64,000 nt of DNA from NCBI GenBank assembly GCA_911728435.2, contig OU452208.1, positions 1,364,001-1,428,000 of the forward strand, in the 5' to 3' direction. Of this stretch, positions 54,004 to 64,000 are shown in pieces. Below the pieces are notes generated by a model. It was not told where the DNA came from and made no database searches. It worked only from the letters and a program-made list of their open reading frames with translations. Position numbers and translations under genes: made by a program. Position 1 is the stretch's first letter; every line of letters begins with the position of its first letter. This DNA is from Apoderus coryli. Its lineage: Eukaryota; Arthropoda; Insecta; Coleoptera; Attelabidae.

Positions 54004-54222
54004 TTATTGATTTGGAAGTGGACAAATTTTAACAACTGGCCGAGTGTAAATTCCATTTTTTGTTCTAACAGTTGCCACCCTAATTATACGAACTTGCCCG
54101 GGATGAATTTTATCTACAACTGCTAAAGGCCACTGTAAAGGATGTAAATTATCCTGTAAAATTATTACCATAGCACCTTCTTTAATAGGATTTGAGGGAG
54201 TATTCCATTTTTGACGAGATTG
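54004..54222 (-). pseudogene. BEL/Pao LTR retrotransposon pol, C-terminal DUF5641 fragment
   Basis: The minus strand reads RQKWNTPSNPIKEGAMVIIL, DNLHPLQWPLAVVDKIHPGQ and VRIIRVATVRTKNGIYTRPV VKICPLP. The pattern GxxVxIxDD..P...W.L.R....PG.DG..RV..V.T..G...RP...LCPLP is that of DUF5641, the domain after integrase in BEL/Pao polyproteins. Only the last 70 codons remain. No LTR or protease/RT/RNase H/integrase is seen nearby. It is the only trace of an LTR retrotransposon I found. Confidence 0.7.
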
Positions 54223-54560
54223 AAGGGTGGATATTCCCTCCGTACTTGTCAAATATCTGTCAAATACCTGTCAAATATCACAGGTATATCACAAACCAAG
54301 TTTCAGAATTTTATCTTTGTGTGTTCCTGGAATATTTAGGAATACCGGTTTGCGAAACTGTCCGTTTCGTGGGCTGCAAGTCCTTTATGGTACATTTTTC
54401 AGAGTTACAGAAGAATATTTGAATTTATGGAAATATTTTTTTTCTCATGTGCATGTCCGTATTTTACTACTTTTACTTAATTATTACTTTTACATTGTTT
54501 TTGTAGTAGTTGCCAGTGTTAAAAAAAAGTTATCTTGTCACTGTTAAAAATATTCCCCAA

Positions 54561-55503
54561 AATGCTGACCGTAGAACAAAGAGTTTTTCTAGTGCAAAGC
54601 TATGGAAGTAGTCACTGCTCTTATCGCTAATTTCCTGGCTTATACGTTTCGAAAGTTGCTGTTCACAAATTGGTGAAAAAATTTGAAAGAACAGGAGCAG
54701 TTTTTGATATTAAAAGGGAAAAGATACAATATAATGAGGACGATGGCACTACATTGCTTTCTTTATGAAACAGGGCTAAGTATTTAGAGGTGGTGGGAAA
54801 TTCTAACATCAAAAAATTTTACAACAAAATAAAATTTATCCTTAGACGCCTCATTTCAACCAAACTTTGGAGGCTGGGGATGAAGCAAAAAGGCTAGATT
54901 TTTGTTTGTGGGTTGTAAATAAATTTTAAACGGCAATAGAAATGTTCACAAGCTTATAATATTTTCTGATGAATCAACATTTTCAACCAACGTAGCTTCT
55001 CAACATGTCAGATATTGAAGTAAAGAGAATCCCGAACTTAGAATTCCCGCAATACGCCACTACTGCAAAAAAGTCAATGTGTGGTGTGCTATTTCATATT
55101 ACAGTATCATGGTGCCTTATTTTTTCGAAGGTACTTGCAAATGCTAGATACATTATTTGGCGATGATCTCGAAGAGCTTCCTCTGGATTATCGCAACGCA
55201 ATGTATTTTCAACACGATCGGTGCCCTACCCATTGCGCTGGAGAGGTTAGAGAATGGTTGAACCAGAAACTTCTTGTCAGATGGATAGAAAGAAATGCAG
55301 CAGTTTTATGGTTTTTTTTTTTGGGCCGTCTAAAGCAGCTTAGTTATGCGCAACCTCTGTATACCAATGTTGAACTTTTAAAATTAAGAATTAGGCGAGC
55401 CGCGGAATCATTGACAATTCAAGAGAGTCGAGTCAGTTTTGATCACGTTAGGAAGCAGTTGGAAAAGTTTGTTGAATATGGGGGAGGGATTTTTGAACTA
55501 TGA
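54561..55503 (+). pseudogene. Mariner/IS630-type transposase, frameshifted
   Basis: MLTVEQRVFLVQSYG (helix-turn-helix of the DUF4817 kind) and KVAVHKLVKKFERTGAVFDI, then a decayed stretch with DESTFSTNVASQHVRY (first catalytic Asp) and NPELRIPAIRHYCKKVNVWC AISYY. After a frame change come YLQMLDTLFGDDLEELPLDY and MYFQHDRCPTHCAGEVREWL (second Asp). The third block is replaced (WIERNAAVLWFFFLGRLKQL). It ends with the usual RIRRAAESLTIQ tail. Same fold as the transposases at 6.0-7.1 and 15.4-16.2 kb but a separate family. Confidence 0.68.
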
Positions 55504-56290
55504 TTATGATATGTTTAATGGAATGAAAGACGTCTGCTCCACAATATAATCTTTTATAATTAAATTAATGTACCATACATGTTTCGAGAGTATATACTCT
55601 CATCATCAGTGGCAATAATAGGGTCGAAATTAGAAAGCTACTTAATGCATTATTCAAGGATGAATTGATAACAATTACAAATCTGAAAATAGGTGTTACA
55701 AAGTAAGTGAACCAGTTCAAACGATCTTAAACTACACACAACTTACCACATTGTGGAAATAAAAAATTTTTATGTTCAAAATATTGTTGTCAGCATTTAA
55801 AAATCATTCTAGTGGCATTGCACGTTGTGATGCTCGTTAAGCCATTTCTCTTGTATTGGAGACCTCATAACGTATAAACAACATACGATTATTATCGTTG
55901 TGTGAGTTTTTATCCCTCTTATTTTTCGAAAATATGATATGTTTATTTCTGTTTAATAACTTTCGTTTCAATTTCCATTTTAATTTGTTTAATTTTATGT
56001 TTATGCCTTTTTTGAGACGTCCTGTTTGGTAAAAATATTTTTTTTCATAGTTGTTCTTATTTTTTCGACAAGCAAAATTTTTTTATCAAGAATAACTTTT
56101 TTTGTATCTTTCAATTTTTGGTCCATTTATTCTCTTGTTAACCGCATCCGTGGACATACTGTATACGCTTGCTAACCACAACCGCCGCAATTTTCTGATT
56201 AATATACATAATAATAGCGAAAATATGTCTCTGATTCCCAATATATTATTAACGACAAGAACATGATTATTATTTTTATTATTAGTAGTT
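55504..56290. other. Non-coding stretch
   Basis: Contains GTTTCGAGAGTATATACTCT near 55582, a short palindrome (AGAGTATATACTCT), and otherwise no recognised feature. Confidence 0.35.
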
Positions 56291-56297
56291 ATAATGG

Positions 56298-56413
56298 AAA
56301 TATTTAGATTAAGGTTGCATTTTGCGTTCTTTGATTCACGGTGATTTGTGTTCTTTGATTCACGGTGATTTGTGAATCAAAGAACGCAAAATGCAACCCT
56401 AATCTAAATATTT
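56298..56413. repeat. Large hairpin, about 42 bp arms with internal repeat in the loop
   Basis: The left arm starts AAATATTTAGATTA and runs through GGTTGCATTTTGCGTTCTTT to GATTCAC. The right arm GTGAATCAAAGAACGCAAAA ... AATCTAAATATTT is its reverse complement with about one mismatch. The loop (about 32 bp) holds a second copy of GTTCTTTGATTCAC, so the left inner arm is tandemly duplicated. This would make a very stable hairpin RNA or DNA. Possibly the ends of a MITE whose centre was lost. Confidence 0.75.
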
Positions 56414-56799
56414 CGGCCATCAGCCTACATCAGTGATTGTTTTCATCAGAAAATAACGCTGAATAAAAGAACACACACAAGCAATGCGTATGCGAATAAT
56501 CCCTGAAGTGGTTCAGAATCAGACCAGCGAACAAAGCTAATAATAAACTGGTCGAGCAGCGTGGGGTATTATGATACAAAACAAGTCCGTTCTTATTTAG
56601 TGCGTGTTTCTTCAAGTACATTATTTGGAGTATATCAAAATATATACAAGTACCGGTACTTAAGTAAACATAAAAAATATACTCTTAAGTACATGTACCT
56701 ACTTGAGTACAAGTACAATTTCAAGTAGGTACTTGCACTTAAGTACTGCCCAGGTCTGAGTAAAGCCAGTAATGCTATGCCACAAAATTATGATACATA

Positions 56800-57000
56800 T
56801 ATAATACATATCTTATTTACGAACACAAATTCCTTTTGCAGTTGGATAACTATTTGCGCGATTCCTTAAAATTTTGCAAAACTCAATTCGACGATCTGGA
56901 TTATCTTCGGTCATGATTTTTTTTTAAATGCTTCTCAACTTCAATAGGCAAACCTAGTAATTGTCTATTCTGGGAAATTGGAGGTCGACCAGTCCTACTT
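56800..57000 (-). pseudogene. Transposase fragment (mariner/IS630 type)
   Basis: The minus strand reads GRPPISQNRQLLGLPIEVEK and HLKKIMTEDNPDRRIEFCKI with LRNRAN, the linker between the helix-turn-helix and the catalytic domain (compare LKPEDYQYRIEFCE at 16 kb). Only this linker is left. Confidence 0.5.
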
Positions 57001-57339
57001 CTCTAAATTTCTTTTTAATTCTGCTTTAAAAATGACATGACACTGTCTAATTTGCAGTGCCGGAGCCAGAGCCTTATTGGTCCGTGTGCAAAATATTAGG
57101 TAACTGCCTACAAGAGGTGATTGTATCTTCTTTGCTTTTGTGTAAAAGGGTTGTTGGGTATAAAACATTAAAGTTTTGCGTTATCGAATCTTTGGTCAAG
57201 CTGTCGGCGGGCTAAATCAATTGTATAAAAACACTTATTTTGAATTTTTCGTCTCTTGCGCTAAACTGATCATCAAAATGGCAAAGTTTTAGCCTAGGCT
57301 ACTATTGAAATACTTAACCATCATCTAAAACTAAATATC

Positions 57340-59738
57340 TAATAATAATAATAATAATAATAATTGCTTTATTGCCCAACAGTATTACATACCATTAACA
57401 GAGCACATTTAAAAAATATGATTATTACTATAAACACTACCACACACCACGATACTTAATAAGAATCATCCAATACTCATAAGAAAAAAGAAATATATCA
57501 TTCTTAAAAAATATACATTAACAACATCTTAACCTACTAAATCTTACTATAAAATGAGGTAATCAAAAACCATGTTTTACATACATTGAGAAAAATAAAT
57601 TAGCGCTAAGGTTCGAAAATAATCAGTAAGATGACTGACTCAACATTAATGTGACTGACCTTCTAACTAATGTCAGTGATTCAGAATAAATATCACAGCA
57701 GTCAGCAACAGAGTTAAAATTATCGCACATTGTGTATATGGGTGACCTTTCGTATATGTTACTCCTGGCTCTCACATTATAAAACGGAAAATTATATATC
57801 TTGAATTTATTCTAGGAATCAAAAAATTTATTTCAGCCAAGAGCTCTGAACAAGCTATTTTACCATGCAACAGCCGATAAAGAAAACACACGGAACATAT
57901 CCTTCTACGCAGATCCAAGCTGAGAAAATCAAATAGTGTTGTTAATTCACTATAAAGTACACCCTGTTCTGGATAAACTCCATCAATTTTAAAGGAAAGG
58001 TACTTTAGAAATTTCCTCTGAATTCTCTCAATGCAAACTTTATAGCAAGTATAATAAGGGTACCATATAAGAGAGCAGTATTCCAGCTTGGAACGGACAT
58101 ATGCGAAATAAACAGACTTTATGGCATTCACATCTGTAAAAGATTTACAACTTCTCGTAATAAAACCGTACATCCTCAAAGCATCTCCAACCATACCTGT
58201 AATATGTTCCGAAAACGAAAATTCTCTGTCAAACAGAACTCCCAAATCCTTTATAGATTCAAGAACTAGCAAAACTTCATCACCTATACTGTACTGAAAC
58301 TGAGGAAAGATTGCTTCCGCGTGTACGTCACAACTTTACATTTTCCAGCATTTAAACACAATTTGTTACTCTGACACCATTCTTTAATTATGTTAATGGA
58401 ATGCTGAAGCTGCAAGCAATCATCCACAGTTCCTATTTGTGAGAATATCTTGAGATCATCAGCAAAACACAACTTCCGGCAAGCCAACTCCTTCCCGAGG
58501 TCATCTATGAACAATATGAACAACAGGGGGCCTAAATTTGAACCTTGCGGTACCCCAGAGCTTGCTAAATAGCACGGAGAATCATACCCACTGATTGAAA
58601 CATACTGCTGTCTCTGCGATAAATACGATTGAATAAGAGAAACTGCTGAAGTTCTAAAACCGAATCTTGCTAGCTTACAAAGTAATATAGAGTGATCAAT
58701 TCTATCAAAAGCCTTCGCAAAATCGGTATAGATCACGTCCACCTGCCCACGCTCGTTCAAAACGTTAGAAATATATTGCGAAAAGACCGCCAGATTTGTT
58801 GTTGTTGATCTATGGGAAAGGAAACCATGCTGAAAATCATCAATCTCATTTCCAACGAGAGGATATATTCTATTATATAAAACAATTTCAAAGAGCTTGG
58901 AAAAATTTGATAAAATTGATATTGGCCTATAATTATTTACAGATGAACGGTCGTCCGCCTTGAATATAGGACATACACGAGATAATTTCCACAATGTTGG
59001 AAAACGTCCTGTTTTGGACATTAGATTAAAAATACTACACATTGGACCACTAAAAACAGAAATACAATCTTTAACTAAAAAAGACGGAACGCAATCCGGG
59101 CCAGTTGTTAATTTATTTTTCAGTCTCTATGATGCCAAAATTATCTCAGACTCTGTAATATTTCGGAAATCAATGTCACAATCAATCTCTGACAATATAT
59201 TTAAAGTACCAGTAGCTGGACTGCCACTAGCTGGAACAAATACACTATGAAAATATTCAGCAAACGCATTGACTATAGATTGTTGATCGCTATATGTTTT
59301 TTCATTATAAGTCATGAGGCCCGGTATGTTACTCAAACCCCTTTTCGATTTGACAAAAGATCAGAACATTTTAGGATCTCTCGCAATACTGTTCTCCGCA
59401 GCTCTTACATAATTAGAGTAAGCCTCGGAAATCAACCGTTTGGAGTGCGCACGCAAACGCCTAAACTCCTCATGATGATATCGGGATCCAGTAGACTTAA
59501 AAGTTTTGTGACATTTAGCTTTTCTCTTGATACAGTTTATAATGTCAGACGTATACCATGAAGGATATCGATGACTAAATGTCTTATGGCAAGGTACAAA
59601 TAAGTCAAAAACACTATACAGTTTCGAATAAAATGATTCGAGAGCACTGTCAACGTCATCAAAATCATTTAAAAATACTAATGAAAAAAATCGGTTGTGT
59701 CTCCCCAAAACTTTTCCGACAAGATATAATATAATCAC
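57340..59738 (-). mobile_element. LINE copy 3 (same lineage as 28 and 34 kb), 5'-truncated
   Basis: The minus strand runs from a truncated linker (59738) through RT to a tail AATAAAGCAATTATTATTATT (57340-57372). No endonuclease is present: the 5' end abuts dispersed repeat B at about 59690. Four frame breaks separate the recognisable parts. The tail (ATT)n differs from the (ATTT)n tails of copies 1 and 2, so these are related but distinct subfamilies. Confidence 0.8.
57772..59738 (-). pseudogene. LINE copy 3 reverse transcriptase, frameshifted
   Basis: Linker FDDVDSALESFYSKLYSVFD, YPSWYTSDIINCIKRKAKCH, KSTGSRYHHEEFRRLRAHSK (59680-59400), then SNIPGLMTYNEKTYSDQQSI. RT blocks: MCSIFNLMSKTGRFPTLWKL, VCPIFKADDRSSVNNYRPIS, FQHGFLSHRSTTTNL, VIYTDFAKAFDRIDHS (catalytic Asp), SGVPQGSNLGPLLFILFID and LCFADDLKIFSQ (catalytic FADD). 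After a frame change near 58280 come SIKDLGVLFDREFSFSEH and RSKLEYCSLIW ... LLAEINF. Not functional. Confidence 0.8.
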
Positions 59739-60012
59739 AAATATATGACCTGCGTTACGAAACAGAATTTTAATAATCGTTATTATTATAATTGTATTAT
59801 TTTCAATAAACTAACATAACAAAATTCAAAAATTAAAAAAAATATATTGCTAGAATTAAATTGTATGTGGTGCAAAAAGGCATTAGACGTTTTGAGAAAA
59901 CTAAGGATACGATTGTTTTGAAAATTTAAATGGTCAAGCCAGTCTATCACTCTATAATTAGTGCCATTTGTGTCCCTTCCGGTGATACCGGAAGTTGATA
60001 CCGACTTTATTA
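59688..60012. repeat. Dispersed repeats B and A together
   Basis: 59688-59860 matches repeat B at 16560-16740 (CCCCAAAACTTTTCCGACAAG, CAAATATATGACCTGCGTT). 59895-60012 matches repeat A (ATTGTTTTGAAAATTTAAATG, CAGTCTATCACTCTATAAT, ACCGGAAGTTGATACC). Finding A next to B in both places supports one parent element. Confidence 0.6.
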
Positions 60013-60087
60013 TTTCAAATAGAACAACTTGTATAGAATTTATTTTTGAATTCCTTATCTGTTTGGGACCCAACCTAACACCCTATA

Positions 60088-60430
60088 CCCTATAGATAAT
60101 AATAATAATAATAATAATAAAGGCCTTTATTGAGGATACAAAATACAAAAAAAAAAAAACAATTATAAATATAATATAACAAAACTAGTGTGATTTTTTT
60201 TTCTTTCCCAAGTTTATATCCCCAAAGGGCGAGATTCAGTGCTGACTACTAAGTAGCCGCCTGTTCAGCTAACCCAAATTGATTTGATCTTCTACTAATT
60301 TTGAATAAATAATGTATCTGGAGATTGTTTAGTCGAAAACACGTCTTCGGGAAATATTTAGAATAATAGACACTTGAAGGTGGTAGTTCAAGAATATCTT
60401 CGAAAAATCAATTATCTCTATAAATTCACG
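60088..60430 (-). mobile_element. LINE 3' end fragment
   Basis: The minus-strand tail AATAAAGGCCTTTATTATTA (about 60092-60126) is preceded by a short 3' coding remnant (SIILNISRRRVFD and IHYLFKISRRSNQFGL-like readings, in different frames). The TACAGG at 60434 may be the boundary. Only the last few hundred bases of the LINE are present. Confidence 0.5.
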
Positions 60431-60504
60431 TATACAGGTTGGTAGCAAACTACTGTATTATCTACTAAAAAAAAAATAGGCGTAAGTCAATTTTCTCAAA
60501 TATA

Positions 60505-61100
60505 CCACCCTGTATACTCTGAACCTGAATGGTAAGGTTTCCGAAATAAAAGCAAGTTCCTATAAAAATTGGGTTATTTCGTTATATTTATTTTAATTAA
60601 GTAGTCATGAAACGTCACTAAACATTACGAAACATTAAAATTGTAATAATTGACATGTTAGGCCTCACTATTAAAATGTTTGTTGTTTCTTAACGAAAAT
60701 GTCTTGAAAAGAATTACTCAAATGAAGTTTTTATGAACTTGTTTATTATTCATGGAAAATGTGACAAAATTATGGAAAAGATATGCAGAAAGGTTAATGA
60801 AACTTATCCTAATTAACAACTAGCGTTAACATAGCTAAAAATATTATGTAGTCTTCATCTGAAGCCATAGCCTTCGCTAAATATCGCTTTTTGTTCTCAG
60901 TTCACTCTCATTCAGGAGATTATTTTTTATTTGTGCAAACTTCCTCTTGTTCATTGGTTGTAAATCATGTGACAAAATTATCGCAAGAACATCCAGGCAG
61001 GAATGTGTCCTCATTTAACTGCCTGAATGTTCTTGCGATAATTTTGTCACATTTCCAACGAATAATAAGTAAGTTCATTAAAACTTCATTTGAGTAATTA
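60505..61100. repeat. IS630-type repeat sharing sub-terminal blocks with the 15-16 kb element
   Basis: ACCACCCTGTATACTCTGAAC (60509-60529) is a repeat end. GGTAAGGTTTCCGAAATAAA matches 14992-15008, TTTATTATTCATGGAAAATGTG matches about 15154, and GTGCAAACTTCCTCTTGTTC matches 16228-16247. It is therefore a relative of the transposase element at 14.9-16.3 kb that has lost its gene. Confidence 0.55.
60969..61050. repeat. 32 bp-arm palindrome
   Basis: Left arm 60969-61000 (GTGACAAAATTATCGC through CCAGGCAG) and right arm 61019-61050 are reverse complements with one mismatch, separated by an 18 bp loop. It lies inside the gene-less IS630-type repeat. It may be the product of an end-joining inversion, or the start of a new fold-back element. 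Confidence 0.75.
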
Positions 61101-61918
61101 TTATTCTCTTCTATTTTAATTATTTTCACGACACTTTCGTTATTAAATACAAACTATTTAATAGTTAGGCATTCAATGTCAATTATAATATTTTTATTGT
61201 TTCGTGACATTCAGTGCCGTTTTAGTTATTTTAATTTGAATAGTGGTATAGTCGGTCCTAACGATAAAGTGCGCGTTGTTTAATACGATATTCCATGATT
61301 TCCCGAATGTAAATCACTAACTGAATTCCATAAAATTTTCTCATCCGGAATACTGCGTACATTCGCCTTTACATAAAAAGGAACCCTACTTCGTTGAAGA
61401 GAAAATCTGAATGGGTTTTAGAGAAAATGGAATGACTAAAAAGGATTTTAAATAGAACATCATGGGCTGGCTTTTATATTACCGAATATAAAGAGAGGTT
61501 TCGTGTGCACCTGTTTATGACACAGTCGTTTATTATATGCCTAAAATCCATCTGAAACCAATTTTTGTGAAGCTATAATTTTTTTCGGTTTTAGTGCAAC
61601 TTTTGAACATGAATGTAGGTAGGTATTCCTCAACGCTGTATTACTGAATTTTCCTGTGCAGGTGAAATACGACAATCGATTTCTTTGAGAATAATTTTCA
61701 ACACTTCATTTGACTAATGTTCACGGGAGTAATTGTTAACAATAAAATACTTTTATCTGAAATCATTACAAAATATTCAAATTCTAGGAGCTTTTAGACG
61801 TCACGAAACTGTTATTCCAGGATCTTAAGTTGTTAGTTACCGGGCAACGACAAAAATAACAGTACGGGAAATACTTTCCCGGCGGCAAAATTATTCCCGT
61901 AATCGTTTTTCGAGCTCT
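61101..61918. other. Non-coding stretch
   Basis: No gene recognised. GGGAAATACTTTCCCGGCGG near 61867 contains a short inverted GGGAAA/TTTCCC. Confidence 0.35.
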
Positions 61919-61920
61919 TA

Positions 61921-62289
61921 GGCAGGCCACACATCAAGGAAACATGAAACATGAAATGTGAAACGAGAAACATGAAACACGTTTCATAAAATAAGTACAC
62001 ATTGCCGTAAATGAGAATACGCACATCAGCGAAATGTGTTTCATGTGACGTCATAGTGAAGCAAATCCTGTAGAAACATGGTTTCATGAAATAGGTTTTG
62101 TTCTATATTTTTGTTTCTTGTTTCTTGTTGATATTGCGTTGGATGCAATATTTGATCAGTTTCAAAATTATTTGATTCTGGTGTGTGCATCGATGAACCA
62201 GAAACTTTCTGTTTCGTCTTTCATATTTCATGTTTCAGATTTCTTATTTCATATTTCACGTTTCCAGTTTCCTTGATGTGTGGCCTGCC
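61921..62289. mobile_element. 369 bp TIR MITE with internal ATGAAAC repeats
   Basis: The ends GGCAGGCCACACATCAAGGA (61921) and its inverted counterpart TCCTTGATGTGTGGCCTGCC (ending 62289) match perfectly over 20 bp, with further partial pairing. TTA precedes and TAA follows (TA or TWA target site). Just inside each end are clustered heptamers ATGAAAC/GTTTCAT (for example AAACATGAAACATGAAATGT), a possible transposase-binding array. No coding capacity. PIF/Harbinger-like or similar, by end type only. Confidence 0.8.
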
Positions 62290-62359
62290 TAATAATATAG
62301 ACAAAATAATGCACATAAATTATTTATTTCTTTGTTAGATAATATTTATTGTTTTATTG

Positions 62360-62635
62360 CAATTATTACTATTATTAATAATAATAATAATATTTATTCA
62401 AGATGTAACACAATTACAAGAATCATGACATAATGAAAAGGTTGTCCTCTTTACACTTATCCTTCGAAAACAAAAATATAGAATTATTTTAAATTTAACC
62501 ACAAACTTAAATATAACATAATGTACATTAATCTCAAAATTTTTACTCGCGACCAAATATAACAGCTTCTTTAAATTAAGACCGCTTAATTCATTATTAC
62601 AAGGATTCATTACAAAATTTATATCTCAATAACAA
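62360..62635 (-). mobile_element. LINE 3' end fragment
   Basis: On the minus strand, GAATAAATATTATTATTATT (about 62371-62402) forms an AATAAA plus (ATT)n tail after a short AT-rich 3' end. No domain is readable in the remaining 230 bp. It is truncated next to the following LINE. Confidence 0.5.
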
Positions 62636-62637
62636 AA

Positions 62638-64000
62638 AATAATAATAATACATTTATTTGCATTCAATTCATAACAACGTATAGATTAAGTCAGAATATC
62701 ATAAATACATAACATAATACTGAATTGATATGCAAAATGGAGTTGAAAACAATTAAAAAAAGTTCTAAGCTCAACCCCAAAATTCATAACTTTAGAACTA
62801 AATTTCTATTACGTCCGACCAATAACTGCACTCCCTAGACATGCCTTTTACTACAATCAAAGTTTACTACTTTCCCCAAAAAATCTGAAAAGAAAAATTA
62901 AACAAAAAATCTATTTGAAATCCAAAAGTCGATTCCTGTATTTAAACTTAAAAGCTGTAACCCCTAACTTTTTGAAGTCCTCTGGTATGTTATTGTATAG
63001 CATATAAATTTGGTAAGTAAATGATCTCTTGAATAATGAAGTTTTGTGAGGCGGGGGCGAAATAAGTCCGCGAAAACGTAAGTTCAACGTATGAACATCA
63101 GTCCTATATTTAATTTTATTAGAGAGGTATGGGGGACGATGATTATTTATTATATTATGAAATAAAACTAGCGAATGTAGCTTTCTTCGATCCTGCATGC
63201 TCAGCCACATAGCCTCCCTCAATTTGTGCGAAACGGGCTCAAATTTTCTAATTCCATACACGAATCTAAGGCATGATTTCTGAACTTTTTGAATTCTGTC
63301 TTTATCAGAACAATCTAGACACGGTCCATACACAACATCACAGAAGTTAAAGTAGCTTAAGACTAAACTATCGGTAAGTTTTTTTTTCAAAGGTTGTGAT
63401 AGTAGATGCCTATGGGGATATAACATCTTTAATGACGAATATGCTCTCTGGATATTGATGCTCACATGCTTCTTAAACCGCAATTCGACATCCAATTCCA
63501 AGCCAAGATTTCTTGTTGAAGTTGAGAACTTTAAACTTGAGTTATTTACTTTTATATTCAGTTGCAACTCCAACAAGCGCCTGTTTTTACCAAAGACAAG
63601 AACGTCAGACTTAGAGGCATTGATCATGAGGCCATGCTTTTGAGATAGCTCCACAATTCTGTTAATATCCTCGTTAATATCTTGATTAGCCAGATAATAG
63701 TCGTCATAAGTAAAGCTGTAGTAAATTTGCCGGTCATCCGCATATATATGCTCCTTGCAATGCTTTAGACTTGACCCTATGTAGCATGTGTAAATGTTAA
63801 ACAATAAAGGTGAAAGTATTGAGCCTTGTGGAACTCCACACGTCAGTCTTTCCTTTGAAGATTCCCCATTACTTGTTTGAACAAATTGAAACCTGTTTTG
63901 CAAATAGCTGTGAAAGAATCTGATTGACTGTTCAGAAAACCCAACAAATTTCAAAACGGATAGAAGCGTCTCATGATCAATTGTGTCAAATGCCTTAGAA
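62638..64000 (-). mobile_element. LINE of a third lineage, running off the right edge
   Basis: 3' tail AATAAATGTATTATTATTAT (62641-62662), 3' UTR, and an open RT frame that continues past base 64000. It has no frame break inside the window, so it may be one of the youngest elements here. The 5' part is not visible. Confidence 0.8.
62911..64000 (-). CDS. LINE reverse transcriptase, C-terminal 360 residues, open at window edge
   Basis: The frame enters at the edge with SKAFDTIDHETLLSVLKFVG (catalytic Asp of the AFD block, 64000-63945). It continues with LTCGVPQGSILSPLLFNIYT, HIYADDRQIYYSF (catalytic YADD), LSQKHGLMINASKSDVLVFG, STRNLGLELDVELRFKKHVS, LVLSYFNFCDVVYGPCLDCS and VQKSCLRFVYGI, ending TSLFKRSFTYQIYMLYNNIP EDFKKL and the stop at about 62911. 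No interruption was seen over 363 codons. The start lies outside the window. CR1/Jockey-superfamily-like. Confidence 0.85.
   Translation of the reverse strand, partial: SKAFDTIDHETLLSVLKFVGFSEQSIRFFHSYLQNRFQFVQTSNGESSKERLTCGVPQGSILSPLLFNIYTCYIGSSLKHCKEHIYADDRQIYYSFTYDDYYLANQDINEDINRIVELSQKHGLMINASKSDVLVFGKNRRLLELQLNIKVNNSSLKFSTSTRNLGLELDVELRFKKHVSINIQRAYSSLKMLYPHRHLLSQPLKKKLTDSLVLSYFNFCDVVYGPCLDCSDKDRIQKVQKSCLRFVYGIRKFEPVSHKLREAMWLSMQDRRKLHSLVLFHNIINNHRPPYLSNKIKYRTDVHTLNLRFRGLISPPPHKTSLFKRSFTYQIYMLYNNIPEDFKKLGVTAFKFKYRNRLLDFK

Noticed and set aside
1..64000. Endogenous virus or toxin genes
   Set aside because: I saw no viral capsid, envelope, polymerase or toxin motifs. All RT-like sequences fit LINE, Penelope or a BEL/Pao scrap.

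Overview
The window looks like AT-rich insect nuclear DNA, with a beetle-type genome plausible but not proven. There are no bacterial-style genes. Nearly all recognisable coding sequence is decayed transposable-element protein: LINE endonuclease and reverse transcriptase, mariner/IS630-type transposases, Penelope-like elements, a Transib-like fragment and one BEL/Pao scrap. The one clear host coding segment is a short exon at 42912-42994 (+), bounded by consensus splice sites. Its peptide (core RSWIEATFHKREC) matches the N-terminal region of TRPM cation channels. I therefore read most of the window as intronic or flanking DNA of an insect Trpm gene on the + strand, filled with nested mobile elements.

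Layout. 0-8 kb: mariner and hAT-like debris, a 721 bp mariner fold-back with TA target duplications (2112-2832), a LINE 3' end, a GC-rich hairpin MITE (4126-4250), and a 2.3 kb mariner-like element with arms of nearly 500 bp (5517-7795). 8-16.8 kb: more transposase remnants, a decayed LINE (10722-11770), a 65 bp x4 tandem repeat (12091-12350) and a tRNA-like sequence. 16.84-17.91 kb: a tandem array of 333 bp units, each carrying a canonical type I hammerhead ribozyme (retrozyme-like). 18.9-22.4 kb: a probable long TIR element holding a 1.6 kb Transib/RAG1-like element (20083-21697) with CACAGTG termini and a 5 bp target duplication. 23.3-27 kb: 138 bp and 180 bp tandem repeats and a LINE RNase H remnant. 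28.4-36.4 kb: two LINEs of one lineage in opposite orientation. 37.8-44.8 kb: mariner fragments, an unclassified repeat family, the Trpm exon, a Penelope endonuclease remnant and a solo end of the 5.5 kb element. 45-48.3 kb: two partial Penelope-like copies in inverted arrangement. 49.7-51.3 kb: a different LINE. 52-57 kb: a second tRNA-like sequence, a BEL/Pao remnant, a transposase and a 42 bp-arm hairpin. 57.3-59.7 kb: a third LINE of the first lineage. 60-64 kb: LINE 3' ends, a palindrome, a TIR MITE and a LINE running off the right edge.

Relations between parts. The elements are mostly dead, through frameshifts, stops and 5' truncation. They are informative as a nested record: autonomous families (LINE, Penelope, mariner) lie beside non-autonomous ones (MITEs, fold-backs, the ribozyme array, tRNA-like sequences). 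The ribozyme array and the Transib-like element are the two most notable signals. Penelope-like elements are known to carry hammerhead ribozymes, so the Penelope copies in the same window offer a possible, untested, link to how the array arose.
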